Positions 8,683 through 18,667 of a stretch of 64,000 bases of DNA are shown here, one piece after another. Source of the DNA: Eoetvoesiella caeni (GTDB lineage: Bacteria > Pseudomonadota > Gammaproteobacteria > Burkholderiales > Burkholderiaceae_B); NCBI RefSeq assembly GCF_003315175.1, contig NZ_QNRQ01000003.1:186001-250000 (forward strand), written 5' to 3'. The translations under genes were made by a program, and so were the position numbers. Position 1 is the first letter of the stretch, and the number at the start of each line of letters is the position of its first letter. The notes under the pieces are model-generated. The model worked only from the letters and a program-made list of their open reading frames with translations. It did not search any database and had not been told where the DNA came from.

Positions 8683-10203
8683 ATGACCGAACCCTCCGCC
8701 CCAACGCCCGCTTCCGACGAAAACCACCTGATCGCCGAGCGCCGTGGCAAACTGGCCAAGCTGCGCGCACAAGGCGTGGCCTACCCCAACGACTTCACGC
8801 CGGACAGTGCCGCCGCGCCCTTGCATCAGGCCTACGGCGATCTCGAAAAAGAAGCCTTGGCCGAATTGGCCAAGCCGGTCAAGGTTGCCGGGCGCATGAT
8901 GCTCAAGCGTGTCATGGGCAAGGCCAGCTTCGCCACGCTGCAGGACAGCACGGGGCGCATCCAGATCTATCTGGACAAAAGCACGCTGGGCGACGACACA
9001 TACGCCGCCTTCAAGACCTGGGACATCGGCGATATGGTGGCCGTCGAAGGCACGGTATTCAAGACGAACAAGGGCGAACTCTCAGTGCATGCCGCCAGTG
9101 CGCGCCTGCTGTCCAAATCGCTGCGCCCTTTGCCCGATAAATTCCACGGGGTTTCCGACCAAGAGCTGCGCTATCGCCAGCGCTATGTCGACCTCATCAT
9201 GACCGAAGAAACGCGGCGCACGTTTGTGGCCCGCAGCAAGGCAATCGGCGGTATCCGGCAATTCATGCTGGATGCGGGCTTCCTGGAGGTCGAGACGCCC
9301 ATGCTGCACCCGATTCCGGGCGGCGCATCGGCCAAGCCCTTTACCACGCATCACAATGCGCTGGACATGCAGATGTACTTGCGCATTGCGCCCGAGCTGT
9401 ATCTGAAGCGACTGATCGTGGGCGGCTTCGAGCGCGTGTTCGAATTGAACCGCAACTTTCGCAACGAAGGCGTAAGCCCGCGGCACAATCCCGAATTCAC
9501 CATGATGGAATTCTATGCCGCCTACACGGATTACCGCTGGCTGATGGAGTTCACCGAAGCCATCATCAGGCAAGCGGCCATTGCAGCCACCGGAAGCGCC
9601 GTACTCACCTACCAGGAAAAAGCACTGGACCTGGGCCAGCCCTTCGATCGCCTGACCATCACCCAGGCCATCCTGAAGTACGCCCCGGGCTTCACCGCCG
9701 CCCAGTTGGGCGACGAAGCCTTCCTGCGCGCCGAACTGAAAAAGCATCGCGTCGACGTCGACGGCCCTGTCTTCGCCCATGCCGGCATCGGCGCACTGCA
9801 ATTGGCGCTGTTCGAGGAAACGGCGGAAGCCAAGCTGTGGAATCCCACTTTCATTATTGACTACCCCATCGAGGTATCGCCGCTGGCACGCGCCTCCGAT
9901 ACCCAGCCCGGCATCACCGAACGGTTCGAGCTGTTCATGACGGGCCGCGAAATCGCCAACGGTTTTTCAGAGCTGAACGATCCCGAAGACCAGGCGGCGC
10001 GCTTCCAGGCCCAGGTACAGGCCAAGGACGCCGGCGACGAGGAAGCCATGTATTACGACGCGGACTACATCCGCGCTTTGGAATACGGCATGCCTCCCAC
10101 AGGAGGCTGCGGCATAGGCATCGACCGCTTGATCATGCTGCTGACCGACAGCCCCAGCATTCGCGACGTCATCCTGTTTCCCCACCTGCGTCCCGAAGAC
10201 TAG
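8683..10203 (+). CDS. lysS: Lysyl-tRNA synthetase, class II
   Basis: Charges tRNA-Lys with lysine in the cytoplasm. The 506-residue enzyme has an N-terminal OB-fold ([21 protein letters not shown]) that binds the anticodon. The class II catalytic core has motif 2 ([20 protein letters not shown]) and motif 3 ([15 protein letters not shown]). The start at 8683 (MTEPSAPTP) matches family length; an in-frame ATG at 8623 would add 20 residues rich in Arg/Ser/Thr. It lies just downstream of prfB and converges on fdx. A GCAA-loop hairpin (AGGCGC/GCGCCT, 10211-10226) follows the stop and may assist termination. Confidence 0.96.
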   Translation: MTEPSAPTPASDENHLIAERRGKLAKLRAQGVAYPNDFTPDSAAAPLHQAYGDLEKEALAELAKPVKVAGRMMLKRVMGKASFATLQDSTGRIQIYLDKSTLGDDTYAAFKTWDIGDMVAVEGTVFKTNKGELSVHAASARLLSKSLRPLPDKFHGVSDQELRYRQRYVDLIMTEETRRTFVARSKAIGGIRQFMLDAGFLEVETPMLHPIPGGASAKPFTTHHNALDMQMYLRIAPELYLKRLIVGGFERVFELNRNFRNEGVSPRHNPEFTMMEFYAAYTDYRWLMEFTEAIIRQAAIAATGSAVLTYQEKALDLGQPFDRLTITQAILKYAPGFTAAQLGDEAFLRAELKKHRVDVDGPVFAHAGIGALQLALFEETAEAKLWNPTFIIDYPIEVSPLARASDTQPGITERFELFMTGREIANGFSELNDPEDQAARFQAQVQAKDAGDEEAMYYDADYIRALEYGMPPTGGCGIGIDRLIMLLTDSPSIRDVILFPHLRPED

Positions 10204-10283
10204 CTTGCACAGGCGCGCAAGCGCCTATTCAAGCGCAAGGCAACCCGCCAGCCGAAGCGAGCGGGCAGGATTCGGGCAAGGCA

Positions 10284-10625
10284 TCAACTGCCTTCCTTGG
10301 CGTGGTTGATCGTGTACTTGGGGATTTCAATGGTCAGGTCGCTTTGCGCCACAAGAGCCTGGCACGACAGGCGCGAAGTCGGTTCCAGGCCCCAGGCGCG
10401 ATCCAGATAATCTTCTTCGTTGTCGGTTGCTTCGTCCAAAGAATTGAAGCCTTCCCGGATAACTACGTGGCAAGTCGTGCAAGCGCAGGACAATTCGCAG
10501 GCATGTTCGATATCGATGTGGTTGTCGAGCAGCACACGGCAGATCGAAACGCCCTCCGGGGCATTCTCGACCACCGCGCCATCGGGACAGACATCGGGAT
10601 GGGGCAATACAGTGATTCTAGCCAT
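10284..10625 (-). CDS. fdx: ISC-type [2Fe-2S] ferredoxin
   Basis: An electron carrier for Fe-S cluster assembly on IscU. At 113 residues it matches the ISC ferredoxin family. The cluster ligands are Cys43, Cys49, Cys52 and Cys88 in CELSCACTTC and SRLSCQA, with the extra conserved Cys47 also present. The start at 10625 (MARITVLPHPD) was chosen over an upstream ATG because it sits 8 bases after the hscA stop and matches family starts. It is the last gene of the isc operon; no iscX is seen between it and lysS. Confidence 0.95.
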   Translation of the reverse strand: MARITVLPHPDVCPDGAVVENAPEGVSICRVLLDNHIDIEHACELSCACTTCHVVIREGFNSLDEATDNEEDYLDRAWGLEPTSRLSCQALVAQSDLTIEIPKYTINHAKEGS

Positions 10626-10632
10626 GAGCTTC

Positions 10633-12495
10633 CTACCTTGCAATTTCGTCGACATTGCGGCCGGCCAGGGCCGCTCGTATGCTGCGATCCATGCGCCTTG
10701 CGGCAAAGCCGTCGGACGAGGCGCTTAGCGCCTGCACTGCGCGGCGCGCCAGCTCGGCGTCGTCCGAAGACAAAGCCACACCCGCATTGCGCAGACCGCG
10801 GGTAATGGCGGTTTTTTCGTCCTCGGACAACAGGTCGCCATCGGCGGCCATCGCTGCCCGGATCGATTCGACCAGTTGCTGCAACTCCACCTGTTGTTCG
10901 CGCAAGGCGCGCGCCTGGGCATCGCTGCCGGCATTGGCCATGCCTTCGCCCAGCATGCGGCTGACTTCGTCGTCGGTCAGGCCGTACGATGGCTTGACCG
11001 CCACGCTGGCCTCAACGCCCGTGCTTTCTTCGCGGGCGCCGACATTCAGCAAACCATCGGCATCCACCTGGAAGGTGACGCGGATGCGTGCCGCGCCCGC
11101 CACCATGGGCGGAATGCCGCGCAGCTCGAAACGCGCCAGAGAGCGGCAATCATCGACCAGTTCGCGCTCGCCCTGCACAACATGGATGCTCATGGCCGAC
11201 TGGCCGTCCTTGAAGGTGGTGAACTCTTGCGCGCGCGCAACGGGTATCGTGCTGTTGCGCGGAATGACGCGTTCGACAATGCCGCCCATGGTTTCCAACC
11301 CCAGCGACAAGGGAGTGACGTCCAGCAACAGCCAGTCGTCGCCGGCCGCGCGATTGCCCACCAGCAGATTGGCCTGCAATGCCGCGCCCAGCGCAACAAC
11401 CTGGTCTGGGTCCAGATCGGTCAGAGGCGTTGTGCCGAACAAGCGCCCTACTTCGCGCTGTATTATCGGCATGCGCGTCGCGCCGCCCACCATGACCACG
11501 CCCTTGACCTCTTGTTTGGTCAAGCCCGCATCGCGCAGGGTACGTACAGCCCGGTCCAGCGTACGCTGGACCAGCGGTTGCACCCAGGCTTCAAACTGTG
11601 CACGGTCGATTTCCAATGCCGCCCGGCGTAAGCCGGACAATTGCGCTTCGAATACGATCGAATCGCTGGCCGATAAAGCTTCGCGCGCGGCGCGCGCAGC
11701 CACCGCCAAAGCACGTTGGTCGCCTTTATCAAGCGCATCAAGCTTCAGTGCCTGAATAATCTGCGCAACAATCGCCGCATCGAAATCATCGCCGCCAAGC
11801 TGGGTGTCGCCGCCCGTGGCAGCTACTTCGAACACACCTTGGCTTAAACGCAATATGGACAGATCGAACGTACCGCCGCCCAGGTCGTACACGGCATAAA
11901 TTCCTTCAGCCCCATGGTCCAGCCCATAGGCAATGGCCGCCGCGGTCGGCTCGTTGAGCAGGCGCAATACCGTCAGTCCCGCCAGCCGCGCGGCGTCGCG
12001 CGTGGCCTGGCGCTGCGCATCATCGAAATACGCCGGCACCGTCACCACCACGCCCACCAGCTCGCCGCCAAGCGCGCCCTCGGCGCGTTCGCGCAGGGCC
12101 GCCAGGATGCGGCTGGAAATCTCGACCGGCGTAAATTCGCCCTGTACCGTCTTGAGCTTTACGGGGGCATCATCCGCAAACTCGTACACTGCGCCCTCGG
12201 CGCGGGCCTCGTCCAGCGAGCGCCCCATGAACCGCTTGACCGACGCAATGGTATTGAGGGAGTCTTGCGCCTGATGCCGACGCGCCTCGTAGCCTACCTG
12301 CACAGCGCCGTCAGCGGCGTAGCGGACTACAGAAGGCAGCAGGCCCTGGCCGGCTTCGTCTGCCAGCACCTCGGGCACGCTATTGCGCACCGAAGCCACC
12401 AGTGAATGGGTGGTTCCCAGGTCGATGCCCGCCGCAAGCTTGCGCTGATGCGGAACCGGGGATTCGCCCGGCTCGGAAATTTGCAGTAATGCCAT
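10633..12495 (-). CDS. hscA: Fe-S assembly Hsp70 chaperone HscA
   Basis: A specialised Hsp70 ATPase that binds the LPPVK segment of IscU and promotes cluster transfer. The 620-residue protein (E. coli 616) has the nucleotide-binding domain signatures [26 protein letters not shown] and [12 protein letters not shown] substrate-binding domain follows, with [14 protein letters not shown]. The start at 12495 (MALLQISEP) lies 4 bases after the hscB stop; the open frame extends upstream but would run into hscB. It sits between its co-chaperone gene hscB and fdx. Confidence 0.95.
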   Translation of the reverse strand: MALLQISEPGESPVPHQRKLAAGIDLGTTHSLVASVRNSVPEVLADEAGQGLLPSVVRYAADGAVQVGYEARRHQAQDSLNTIASVKRFMGRSLDEARAEGAVYEFADDAPVKLKTVQGEFTPVEISSRILAALRERAEGALGGELVGVVVTVPAYFDDAQRQATRDAARLAGLTVLRLLNEPTAAAIAYGLDHGAEGIYAVYDLGGGTFDLSILRLSQGVFEVAATGGDTQLGGDDFDAAIVAQIIQALKLDALDKGDQRALAVAARAAREALSASDSIVFEAQLSGLRRAALEIDRAQFEAWVQPLVQRTLDRAVRTLRDAGLTKQEVKGVVMVGGATRMPIIQREVGRLFGTTPLTDLDPDQVVALGAALQANLLVGNRAAGDDWLLLDVTPLSLGLETMGGIVERVIPRNSTIPVARAQEFTTFKDGQSAMSIHVVQGERELVDDCRSLARFELRGIPPMVAGAARIRVTFQVDADGLLNVGAREESTGVEASVAVKPSYGLTDDEVSRMLGEGMANAGSDAQARALREQQVELQQLVESIRAAMAADGDLLSEDEKTAITRGLRNAGVALSSDDAELARRAVQALSASSDGFAARRMDRSIRAALAGRNVDEIAR

Positions 12496-12499
12496 AAAT

Positions 12500-13024
12500 T
12501 CAATATAAGTGATCGTTAAGCGAGGCTTGCACTTCCTGGGACAACTTTTCGACAAACATCCACTCGCGGACCTTTTTCGAGGCTTGCTCGAAGTTGTGCT
12601 GTTCGTCGATCAACTGGGCCATTTCCCGCATCATGGTCTCGCGCGCCTGGGCGATTTCGCCGGCCAGCGCCTCGAGCAAATCGGGGCGGCCTTGCTCGCG
12701 CGCTTCGTCAAGCTGCTCGCGCAGCATGATCTGCAACATCAGGAATTCGCTGTCCACACTGGTATTGCTTTCAGCCTGGATATCGCAGCCCGAAAGCTCG
12801 CATAAATAGCGTGCGCGATTCAAAGGGGACTTAAGAATGCGATAGGCCTCGTTGATGTTCGAGGCCCATTCCATCGCCACCCGCCGTTCGACCGCGCTGG
12901 CAGTCGCGTAACGATCCGGATGAACGCGTGCCGCCAGCGTTCGCCAGGTTTGCTCGAGCGCGGCATCGTCAACCGCGTAGCGTAAAGGCAGGCCGAATAG
13001 CTGAAAATGATTCTCGCTAGCCAC
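12500..13024 (-). CDS. hscB: Fe-S assembly J-protein co-chaperone HscB
   Basis: Delivers IscU to HscA and stimulates its ATPase. The 174-residue protein has a J-domain with the HPD triad at residues 35-37 (VHPDRYA), and the C-terminal three-helix region that contacts IscU. It appears to start at a GTG (13024), 3 bases past the iscA stop; no ATG is available nearby and the sequence from [10 protein letters not shown] onward matches the family N-terminus. It is part of the isc operon. Confidence 0.94.
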   Translation of the reverse strand: MASENHFQLFGLPLRYAVDDAALEQTWRTLAARVHPDRYATASAVERRVAMEWASNINEAYRILKSPLNRARYLCELSGCDIQAESNTSVDSEFLMLQIMLREQLDEAREQGRPDLLEALAGEIAQARETMMREMAQLIDEQHNFEQASKKVREWMFVEKLSQEVQASLNDHLY

Positions 13025-13027
13025 GCA

Positions 13028-13351
13028 TTACACCGTAAAGGACTCGCCGCATCCGCAGGTGGCTTTCTCGTTGGGGTTGGAAAACTTGAACCCTTCGTTC
13101 AGGCCTTCGCGCGTGTAGTCCAGTTGCACGCCACTTAAATACGGCAGGCTTTTGGGGTCGACGAAAACCTTGACGCCGAACTGTTCGAATACCGAGTCTT
13201 CGGCTTCGGGCTCGTCGACATATTCGAGCTTATAGGCCATGCCCGAGCATCCTGTGGTACGAACGCCCAGACGCAAGCCCAGACCCTTGCCGCGCTTTTC
13301 GAGGTAACGGTTGATGTGATCGGCAGCTTGTTGGGTGAGCGTAATTTCCAT
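13028..13351 (-). CDS. iscA: A-type Fe-S carrier IscA
   Basis: An A-type carrier that accepts and passes on Fe-S clusters. The 107-residue protein carries the three invariant cysteines Cys35 (TTGCSGMAY), Cys99 and Cys101 (TCGCGESF). It starts 10 bases after iscU ends and is followed almost at once by hscB, the order seen in Escherichia coli and betaproteobacteria. Confidence 0.95.
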   Translation of the reverse strand: MEITLTQQAADHINRYLEKRGKGLGLRLGVRTTGCSGMAYKLEYVDEPEAEDSVFEQFGVKVFVDPKSLPYLSGVQLDYTREGLNEGFKFSNPNEKATCGCGESFTV

Positions 13352-13361
13352 GGTGCTAGTC

Positions 13362-13745
13362 CTAGTTTTGATGCTTGTCTTTGTAATTTTGCACTGCCGC
13401 CTTGATGGCGTCTTCAGCCAAAATCGAACAATGAATTTTTACCGGCGGCAAGGCAAGTTCTTCGGCAATATGCGTATTGCGGATGTCCAGCGCCTGGTCC
13501 AGGGTTTTACCCTTGACCCACTCGGTAACCAGCGAACTGGAAGCAATTGCCGAACCGCAGCCGTAGGTCTTGAAACGTGCATCTTCGATAATACCGTTTT
13601 CGCCGACCTTGATCTGCAGCTTCATGACGTCGCCACAGGCGGGAGCGCCCACCATGCCGGTACCGACGCTGTCGTCGCCTTTTTCAAAAGCGCCGACGTT
13701 GCGCGGGTTTTCGTAGTGATCCAATACTTTATCGCTATAAGCCAT
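13362..13745 (-). CDS. iscU: Fe-S cluster scaffold IscU
   Basis: The scaffold on which IscS-derived sulfur and iron are assembled. It is 127 residues with ligands Cys37 (GAPACGD), Cys63 (YGCGSA) and Cys106 (KIHCSIL). The HscA recognition segment LPPVK (99-103) is intact. It sits 15 bases downstream of iscS. Confidence 0.97.
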   Translation of the reverse strand: MAYSDKVLDHYENPRNVGAFEKGDDSVGTGMVGAPACGDVMKLQIKVGENGIIEDARFKTYGCGSAIASSSLVTEWVKGKTLDQALDIRNTHIAEELALPPVKIHCSILAEDAIKAAVQNYKDKHQN

Positions 13746-13760
13746 TGCTTGAGCTCCTGT

Positions 13761-14972
13761 TTAGTGTGCTGCCCATTGAACCGAGTTCAAGTCGATGCCT
13801 TCCTGGGCCATTTCCCAGAGCGGCGACATATCGCGCAGCTTGGCTACGCGGCTGGTAAGCAATTTAATGGTGAAATCGATTTCCTGTTCGGTATTGAAGC
13901 GACCGAGCGTAAAACGAATGGAACTGTGGGCCAGCTCGTCGTTGCGGCCCAGGGCGCGCAATACGTATGAGGGCTCAAGACTGGCCGAGGTACAGGCCGA
14001 GCCGCTGGAGACCGCAAGTTCTTTAATGGCCATGATCAGGGATTCGCCCTCGACATAATTGAAACTGACGTTCAGGTTATGCGGAACGCGCTGGTCGATG
14101 TCGCCGTTCAAGTAGACTTCTTCGATTTGCGACAGGCCGGCCCATAGACGGTCGCGCAAGGCGCGGATACGCTCGTTTTCGGCGGCCATTTCAAGCTTTG
14201 CCAAACGGAAGGCCTCGCCCATGCCGACGATCTGGTGCGTCGCCAGCGTGCCCGAGCGAAAACCGCGTTCGTGACCGCCGCCATGCATTTGCGCTTCCAG
14301 GCGTATACGCGGCTTGCGGCGAATATATAAAGCCCCGATACCTTTGGGGCCATAGGTTTTATGCGCCGAAAACGACATCAGGTCGACCTTGAGCGCTTGC
14401 AGGTCGATAACGACCTTGCCTGTGGCTTGCGCTGCATCAACATGGAATATAACGCCTTTTTCGCGGCAGATTTCGCCCAGGGCGGCAACGTCCTGAATGA
14501 CGCCGATTTCGTTATTGACGAGCATGACCGAAGCCAGGATCGTGTCGGGGCGCAAGGCGGCCTTGAAGGCCTCGAGGTCCAGCATGCCGTTGTCCTGCAC
14601 GTCAAGGTAGGTAAGCTCGAAGCCCTGGCGTTCAAGTTCGCGGCAGGTATCGAGCACCGCCTTGTGTTCGGTCTTGACTGTAATGATGTGCTTGCCGCGT
14701 CCGCCGTAGAAATTGGCGGCCCCTTTAAGGGCAAGATTGTTCGATTCGGTAGCCCCGGATGTCCAGACGATTTCGCGAGGGTCGGCATTGACCAGCGCGG
14801 CGACATCGGCCCGGGCCTGCTCGACCGCTTCTTCGGCCTCCCAGCCGAAAGCATGGCTGCGCGATGCCGGGTTGCCGAATTGCTCGTATAGCCAAGGTAC
14901 CATTTTGTCGACCACACGGGGATCCACGGGCGTGGTCGCCGAATAATCTAGATAAACAGGACGTGAAGACAT
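13761..14972 (-). CDS. iscS: Cysteine desulfurase IscS
   Basis: A PLP enzyme that removes sulfur from cysteine and supplies persulfide for Fe-S clusters and tRNA thiolation. The 403-residue protein has the PLP lysine Lys205 in [12 protein letters not shown]. The mobile-loop catalytic cysteine is Cys327 in [17 protein letters not shown], the long loop typical of group I NifS/IscS enzymes. It lies 41 bases after iscR. Confidence 0.97.
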   Translation of the reverse strand: MSSRPVYLDYSATTPVDPRVVDKMVPWLYEQFGNPASRSHAFGWEAEEAVEQARADVAALVNADPREIVWTSGATESNNLALKGAANFYGGRGKHIITVKTEHKAVLDTCRELERQGFELTYLDVQDNGMLDLEAFKAALRPDTILASVMLVNNEIGVIQDVAALGEICREKGVIFHVDAAQATGKVVIDLQALKVDLMSFSAHKTYGPKGIGALYIRRKPRIRLEAQMHGGGHERGFRSGTLATHQIVGMGEAFRLAKLEMAAENERIRALRDRLWAGLSQIEEVYLNGDIDQRVPHNLNVSFNYVEGESLIMAIKELAVSSGSACTSASLEPSYVLRALGRNDELAHSSIRFTLGRFNTEQEIDFTIKLLTSRVAKLRDMSPLWEMAQEGIDLNSVQWAAH

Positions 14973-15013
14973 CTACCGAACTCCAAATAACTATAATTTA
15001 AATACTGTATGCG

Positions 15014-15517
15014 CTATGCGGACACCTGGGATGCAATCTTGATGTCGGCCGGGTTAAGCCGCGCCGTTTGCGCCTGCGTGGATTCGGCCAGCAAGCGCAT
15101 GCGCTGCTTGTCGACCAGGTCTTGCAAGGAAACTGAATCCAGGTATTCCACCATTTTATGATTTAACGTGGTCCATAGTTCGTGCGTCATGCATTTGCCC
15201 GACGTACCGCTGCGCCCGACGTTGCAATCTTCCTTGCCCCCGCAACTGGTGGCGTCGAGAGGTTCGTCGACGGCGAAGATGATATCGGCTACGGTAATAT
15301 TGCGTGCCAGGCGCGCCAGCGAATAGCCGCCGCCGGGTCCGCGCACGCTTTCAACCAGTTCGTGGCGGCGCAGTTTGCCGAACAACTGTTCCAAATAAGA
15401 CAACGAAATATTTTGCCGCTGACTGATGGCCGCCAATGTAACCGGGCCGCTTTGCTGGCGCAAGGCCAGGTCGATCATGGCCGTTACTGCAAAGCGCCCT
15501 TTGGTCGTTAAACGCAT
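15014..15517 (-). CDS. iscR: Fe-S regulator IscR, with an enlarged cysteine loop
   Basis: An Rrf2-family winged-helix regulator. In its [2Fe-2S] form it represses its own isc operon. The 167-residue protein starts MRLTTKGRFAVTAM with the helix-turn-helix in residues 1-60. The cluster-binding region is CGGKEDC then NVGRSGTSGK then CMTHELW, so the three cysteines are Cys92, Cys98 and Cys109, followed by His112. In E. coli the second and third cysteines are separated by 5 residues; here the gap is 10. All ligand types remain, so function is probably kept. An IscR box lies upstream at 15571-15595. Confidence 0.93.
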   Translation of the reverse strand: MRLTTKGRFAVTAMIDLALRQQSGPVTLAAISQRQNISLSYLEQLFGKLRRHELVESVRGPGGGYSLARLARNITVADIIFAVDEPLDATSCGGKEDCNVGRSGTSGKCMTHELWTTLNHKMVEYLDSVSLQDLVDKQRMRLLAESTQAQTARLNPADIKIASQVSA

Positions 15518-15570
15518 AATGGATTTCCTTACTGAAGTGCTGCACTCGAGTAAAATTCACCAACCGCCCT

Positions 15571-15595
15571 ATACTCGACTAATTAAGTCAAGTAT
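15571..15595 (-). promoter_or_regulatory. IscR type 1 operator of the isc operon
   Basis: The 25-bp site has left half ATACTCGACT, centre AATT and right half AAGTCAAGTAT. It agrees with the type 1 consensus ATASYYGACTRWWWYAGTCRRSTAT at all but one position. A second perfect left half-site, ATACCCGACT, lies 30 bp away at 15601-15610 without a well-spaced partner. A TATAGG -10-like box (minus strand, 15569-15574) overlaps the first site, which would place IscR on the promoter as a repressor. Confidence 0.82.
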
Positions 15596-15631
15596 AGCAA
15601 ATACCCGACTTATTTACTAGGACTCTATCTC

Positions 15632-15664
15632 AAAAAAAAACCGTGCAAGAGCTCGGTTTTTTTT
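15632..15664 (-). terminator. A/T-rich terminator after the tyrosine phosphatase gene
   Basis: An A9-CCG arm (15632-15643) pairs with CGG-T8 (15654-15664) around a 10-base loop. On the minus strand this gives a stem ending in a long T-run, 34 bases past the phosphatase stop. The pairing is symmetric, so it may also work on the plus strand and insulate the iscR promoter. Confidence 0.65.
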
Positions 15665-15697
15665 GCGCCGCACCATAACGGTGTTTGTTGGCTGCGG

Positions 15698-16186
15698 CTA
15701 GGCTGCCTGGTACTGGGTTGCCCGTTTGCGTACGACTTCCAGGACACCTTGGCAGGAGTCTTCGAGGTAGTCGAGCACCTTGGCAAAACCTTCAGGGCCG
15801 CCATAGTAGGGTTCGGGCACGGTGGCCTCTTCGAACTCGTTCGCGAAGCGCATAAGCAGCATCAGCTTGTGCTGGTAGATCTTGGGGCACTGCTGCTGCA
15901 GAGCCGAAAGATTTTCCCAGTCCATGACCAGAATAAAGTCGAACTCGCGGAAGTCGTCGGCCGTGATCTGGCGCGCTACGCACGCGGAAATGTCATAGCC
16001 ACGCTTGCGCGCAGCCGCCTGGGCGCGGGCGTCGGGCGCCTCGCCAATATGGAAGTTGTGGGTGGCGGCCGAATCCACTTCGACCACGCCGGAAAGCCCC
16101 GCTTCATCAATAAGATGGCGGAACACACCTTCTGCGCTGGGTGAGCGGCAGATATTACCCATGCAAACGAAAAGTACCTTAGTCAT
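15698..16186 (-). CDS. Low-molecular-weight protein tyrosine phosphatase, Glu in general-acid site
   Basis: A cytoplasmic phosphatase fold that removes phosphate from tyrosine, and in some bacteria acts on a partner tyrosine kinase of polysaccharide export. The 162-residue protein begins MTKVLFVCMGNICRSPSAEG, where C8-X5-R14 is the P-loop with the nucleophile Cys8. The usual DPYY general-acid motif reads VPEPYYGG, so Asp is replaced by Glu125. The start at 16186 is well placed by homology, but no clear ribosome site is seen. No kinase or exopolysaccharide gene is nearby, so its substrate is unknown. Confidence 0.9.
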   Translation of the reverse strand: MTKVLFVCMGNICRSPSAEGVFRHLIDEAGLSGVVEVDSAATHNFHIGEAPDARAQAAARKRGYDISACVARQITADDFREFDFILVMDWENLSALQQQCPKIYQHKLMLLMRFANEFEEATVPEPYYGGPEGFAKVLDYLEDSCQGVLEVVRKRATQYQAA

Positions 16187-16552
16187 CATGATTGAAATTG
16201 TGCGGGAAAACCCGCAATAAGGCAATAGATTTTGTGCAATGCAGACGGCTTTTTCTGGCACGTTGACAAAAATAAGTACATAAAATAGCAAGGTTTGGAC
16301 GCCCCGCGATTCGGTCCAACCCGGCTTGCGATTTTTGACGCCGGCGACCGTCGGGAAGCCAGTATTCATGCAACACAACAAACTTTTGGCCATATCGAAA
16401 TAGCCAATTTATAGGTAATAACCCTAGCCTCTGGCAAGTCGTAACAGCACTATTTCGGTACCGTAATGCAATGTTTCAGGCGTGTGTAAAAACCCGATAT
16501 ACATAAACTTTATGTGCATTATGTTGGAAATTTCCAACAATTTTTGAAAAGT
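16187..16552. other. Gene-free region with two adjacent palindromes
   Basis: No credible gene. Toward uvrB it holds two dyads: ACATAAACTTTATGT (16501-16515, symmetric about one base) and the perfect 18-mer TGTTGGAAATTTCCAACA (16522-16539). A CGGTACCG dyad lies at 16456-16463. On the plus strand the 18-mer is followed by ATTTTTG, but no plus-strand gene ends here. A TTGACA at 16263-16268 has no convincing -10 partner. Promoter elements for the phosphatase should lie in this region but are not clear. Confidence 0.5.
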
Positions 16553-18577
16553 TCAAGTTAGCAGCGCACGCTGCTTAAGATGGTTCAAGGCATCCCTGGC
16601 TGCGGCGGCCTGCTCGAACTCCAGGTTTTTGGCGTGATCCATCATCAGCTTTTCCAGGCGGCGGATTTCTTTGGCCAGCGACTTATCGTCGGCCAGCACC
16701 GACAACGGAATATCATCGACCATGGAAGCAGCGGCCGTTGGGGCCATGACACCGTCTATCATTTCGCGTACCGCCTTGTTGACTCCCTTTGCGGTAATAC
16801 CGTGCAGCTTATTGAATGCCTGCTGCTTGCCGCGGCGCCTCTCGGTTTCGTCCATGGCGCGCCGCATTGAATCGGTAATGCGGTCGGCATATAGTATGGC
16901 CCTGCCGTTAAGATTGCGCGCGGCGCGCCCTATGGTCTGGATAAGGCTGCGCTCTGAACGCAGAAAACCCTCTTTATCGGCATCCAGGATGGCCACCAGC
17001 GACACCTCGGGAATATCCAGGCCCTCGCGCAACAGGTTGATGCCCACCAGCACATCAAACACCCCAAGCCGCAGGTCGCGAATGATCTCCACCCGTTCGA
17101 CCGTGTCGATATCCGAATGCAGATAGCGCACCTTCAGGCCGCTTTCAGTCAGGTAGTCCGTCAAGTCTTCGGCCATGCGCTTGGTCAGCGTCGTAACCAG
17201 CACACGTTCTCCCACAGCTATGCGCAGCTTGGCTTCGCCCAGCAAATCGTCCACCTGCGTGATGGCGGGCCTTACCTCGATCTCGGGGTCGACCAGCCCG
17301 GTGGGGCGCACCACTTGTTCGACCACATTGTCGGCATGTTCGTTTTCGTAGTTGGATGGCGTGGCTGAAACGAATACCGTTTGCGGCATGCGTTGCTCGA
17401 ATTCCTCCAGCTTCAAAGGCCGGTTGTCCATGGCCGAGGGTAGGCGGAATCCAAAAGTAACCAAGGTTTCCTTGCGCGAACGGTCGCCCTTGTACATGGC
17501 CCCAAGCTGGCCCATGGTGACATGGCTCTCGTCGATGAACATAAGGGCGTCGGCCGGCAAGTAATCGATGAGCGTCGGCGGTGGATCGCCCGGCGCCGCG
17601 CCGGACAGATGACGCGAGTAGTTCTCGATGCCTTTGCAAAAACCCAGTTCTTGCAGCATTTCCAGGTCGAAGCGCGTGCGCTGCTCAAGCCGCTGGGCCT
17701 CGACCAGATGGTTTTCTTTGACGAAAAAATCCAGGCGCTCGCGCAGTTCGACCTTGATGGTTTCAATGGCGCGCAACACCGTTTCGCGCGGCGTCACATA
17801 ATGCGAGCGGGGAAAAACCGTAAAGCGCAGGATCTTCTGCTTGATTTTGCCGGTCAGCGGATCGAACAGCTCCAGCGATTCGACTTCGTCGTCGAACAGA
17901 GTCAGGCGCAACGCCAGTTCGGCATGCTCGGCCGGAAACACGTCGATGGTTTCACCGCGAGCCCGGAAGGTACCGCGCACGAACTCCACATCGTTGCGTT
18001 CGTATTGCATGGCGACCAGCCGCGCCAGCAACTCCTGGCGCGGAATGCGGTCGCCGGCGCGCAAGGTAAGCACCATGGCGTGGTAGTCGGCCGGGTTGCC
18101 TATACCGTAGATGCACGACACCGAGCCGACAATGATGGTGTCGCGCCGCTCCAGCAGGCTTTTGGTGGCCGACAGGCGCATTTGCTCGATGTGCTCGTTG
18201 ATCGAGGAATCTTTTTCGATGAAGAGGTCGCGCGCTGCCACGTAGGCCTCGGGCTGGTAGTAATCGTAATAAGAAACGAAATACTCGACCGCATTGTTGG
18301 GGAAAAATTCACGAAACTCGGCATACAACTGCGCGGCCAGCGTTTTATTGGGCGCCAGCACAATGGCCGGACGGCCCGTGCGGGCAATGACGTTGGCCAT
18401 GGTGTAGGTCTTGCCCGACCCGGTCACGCCCAGCAAAGTCTGGTACATCAACCCATCGTCCATGCCCTCTACCAGCCCGTCGATCGCCTGCGGCTGGTCG
18501 CCCGCGGGCGGGTATGGCCGATACAATTGAAACGGGCTATTGGGGTATTCGATAATGCCTGGAACGTGAGCAGTCAT
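16553..18577 (-). CDS. uvrB: Excinuclease ABC subunit B
   Basis: The damage-verifying helicase-like subunit of nucleotide excision repair, which loads UvrC at lesions. The 674-residue protein has Walker A GVTGSGKT (about 50-57), the damage-contacting beta-hairpin with [12 protein letters not shown], helicase motifs through QTIGRAARN, and a C-terminal UvrC-binding UVR segment ([11 protein letters not shown]). The ATG at 18577 is preceded by TGAGG at good spacing; a TTG nine bases further upstream is less likely. I see no CTGT-N8-ACAG LexA box in the 90-bp gap before it, although uvrB is SOS-controlled in E. coli. Confidence 0.96.
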   Translation of the reverse strand: MTAHVPGIIEYPNSPFQLYRPYPPAGDQPQAIDGLVEGMDDGLMYQTLLGVTGSGKTYTMANVIARTGRPAIVLAPNKTLAAQLYAEFREFFPNNAVEYFVSYYDYYQPEAYVAARDLFIEKDSSINEHIEQMRLSATKSLLERRDTIIVGSVSCIYGIGNPADYHAMVLTLRAGDRIPRQELLARLVAMQYERNDVEFVRGTFRARGETIDVFPAEHAELALRLTLFDDEVESLELFDPLTGKIKQKILRFTVFPRSHYVTPRETVLRAIETIKVELRERLDFFVKENHLVEAQRLEQRTRFDLEMLQELGFCKGIENYSRHLSGAAPGDPPPTLIDYLPADALMFIDESHVTMGQLGAMYKGDRSRKETLVTFGFRLPSAMDNRPLKLEEFEQRMPQTVFVSATPSNYENEHADNVVEQVVRPTGLVDPEIEVRPAITQVDDLLGEAKLRIAVGERVLVTTLTKRMAEDLTDYLTESGLKVRYLHSDIDTVERVEIIRDLRLGVFDVLVGINLLREGLDIPEVSLVAILDADKEGFLRSERSLIQTIGRAARNLNGRAILYADRITDSMRRAMDETERRRGKQQAFNKLHGITAKGVNKAVREMIDGVMAPTAAASMVDDIPLSVLADDKSLAKEIRRLEKLMMDHAKNLEFEQAAAARDALNHLKQRALLT

Positions 18578-18667
18578 TGTGGACAACCTCAGGGTAAACC
18601 CCTTATTATCACATTATTGGCTAGTTTTTTTATAATTCATTTTCCCACCCCCCTCTGGCATCTTTCA

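Noticed and set aside
18578-18667. SOS box upstream of uvrB
   Set aside because: No CTGT-N8-ACAG or close variant was found in the 90-bp gap.
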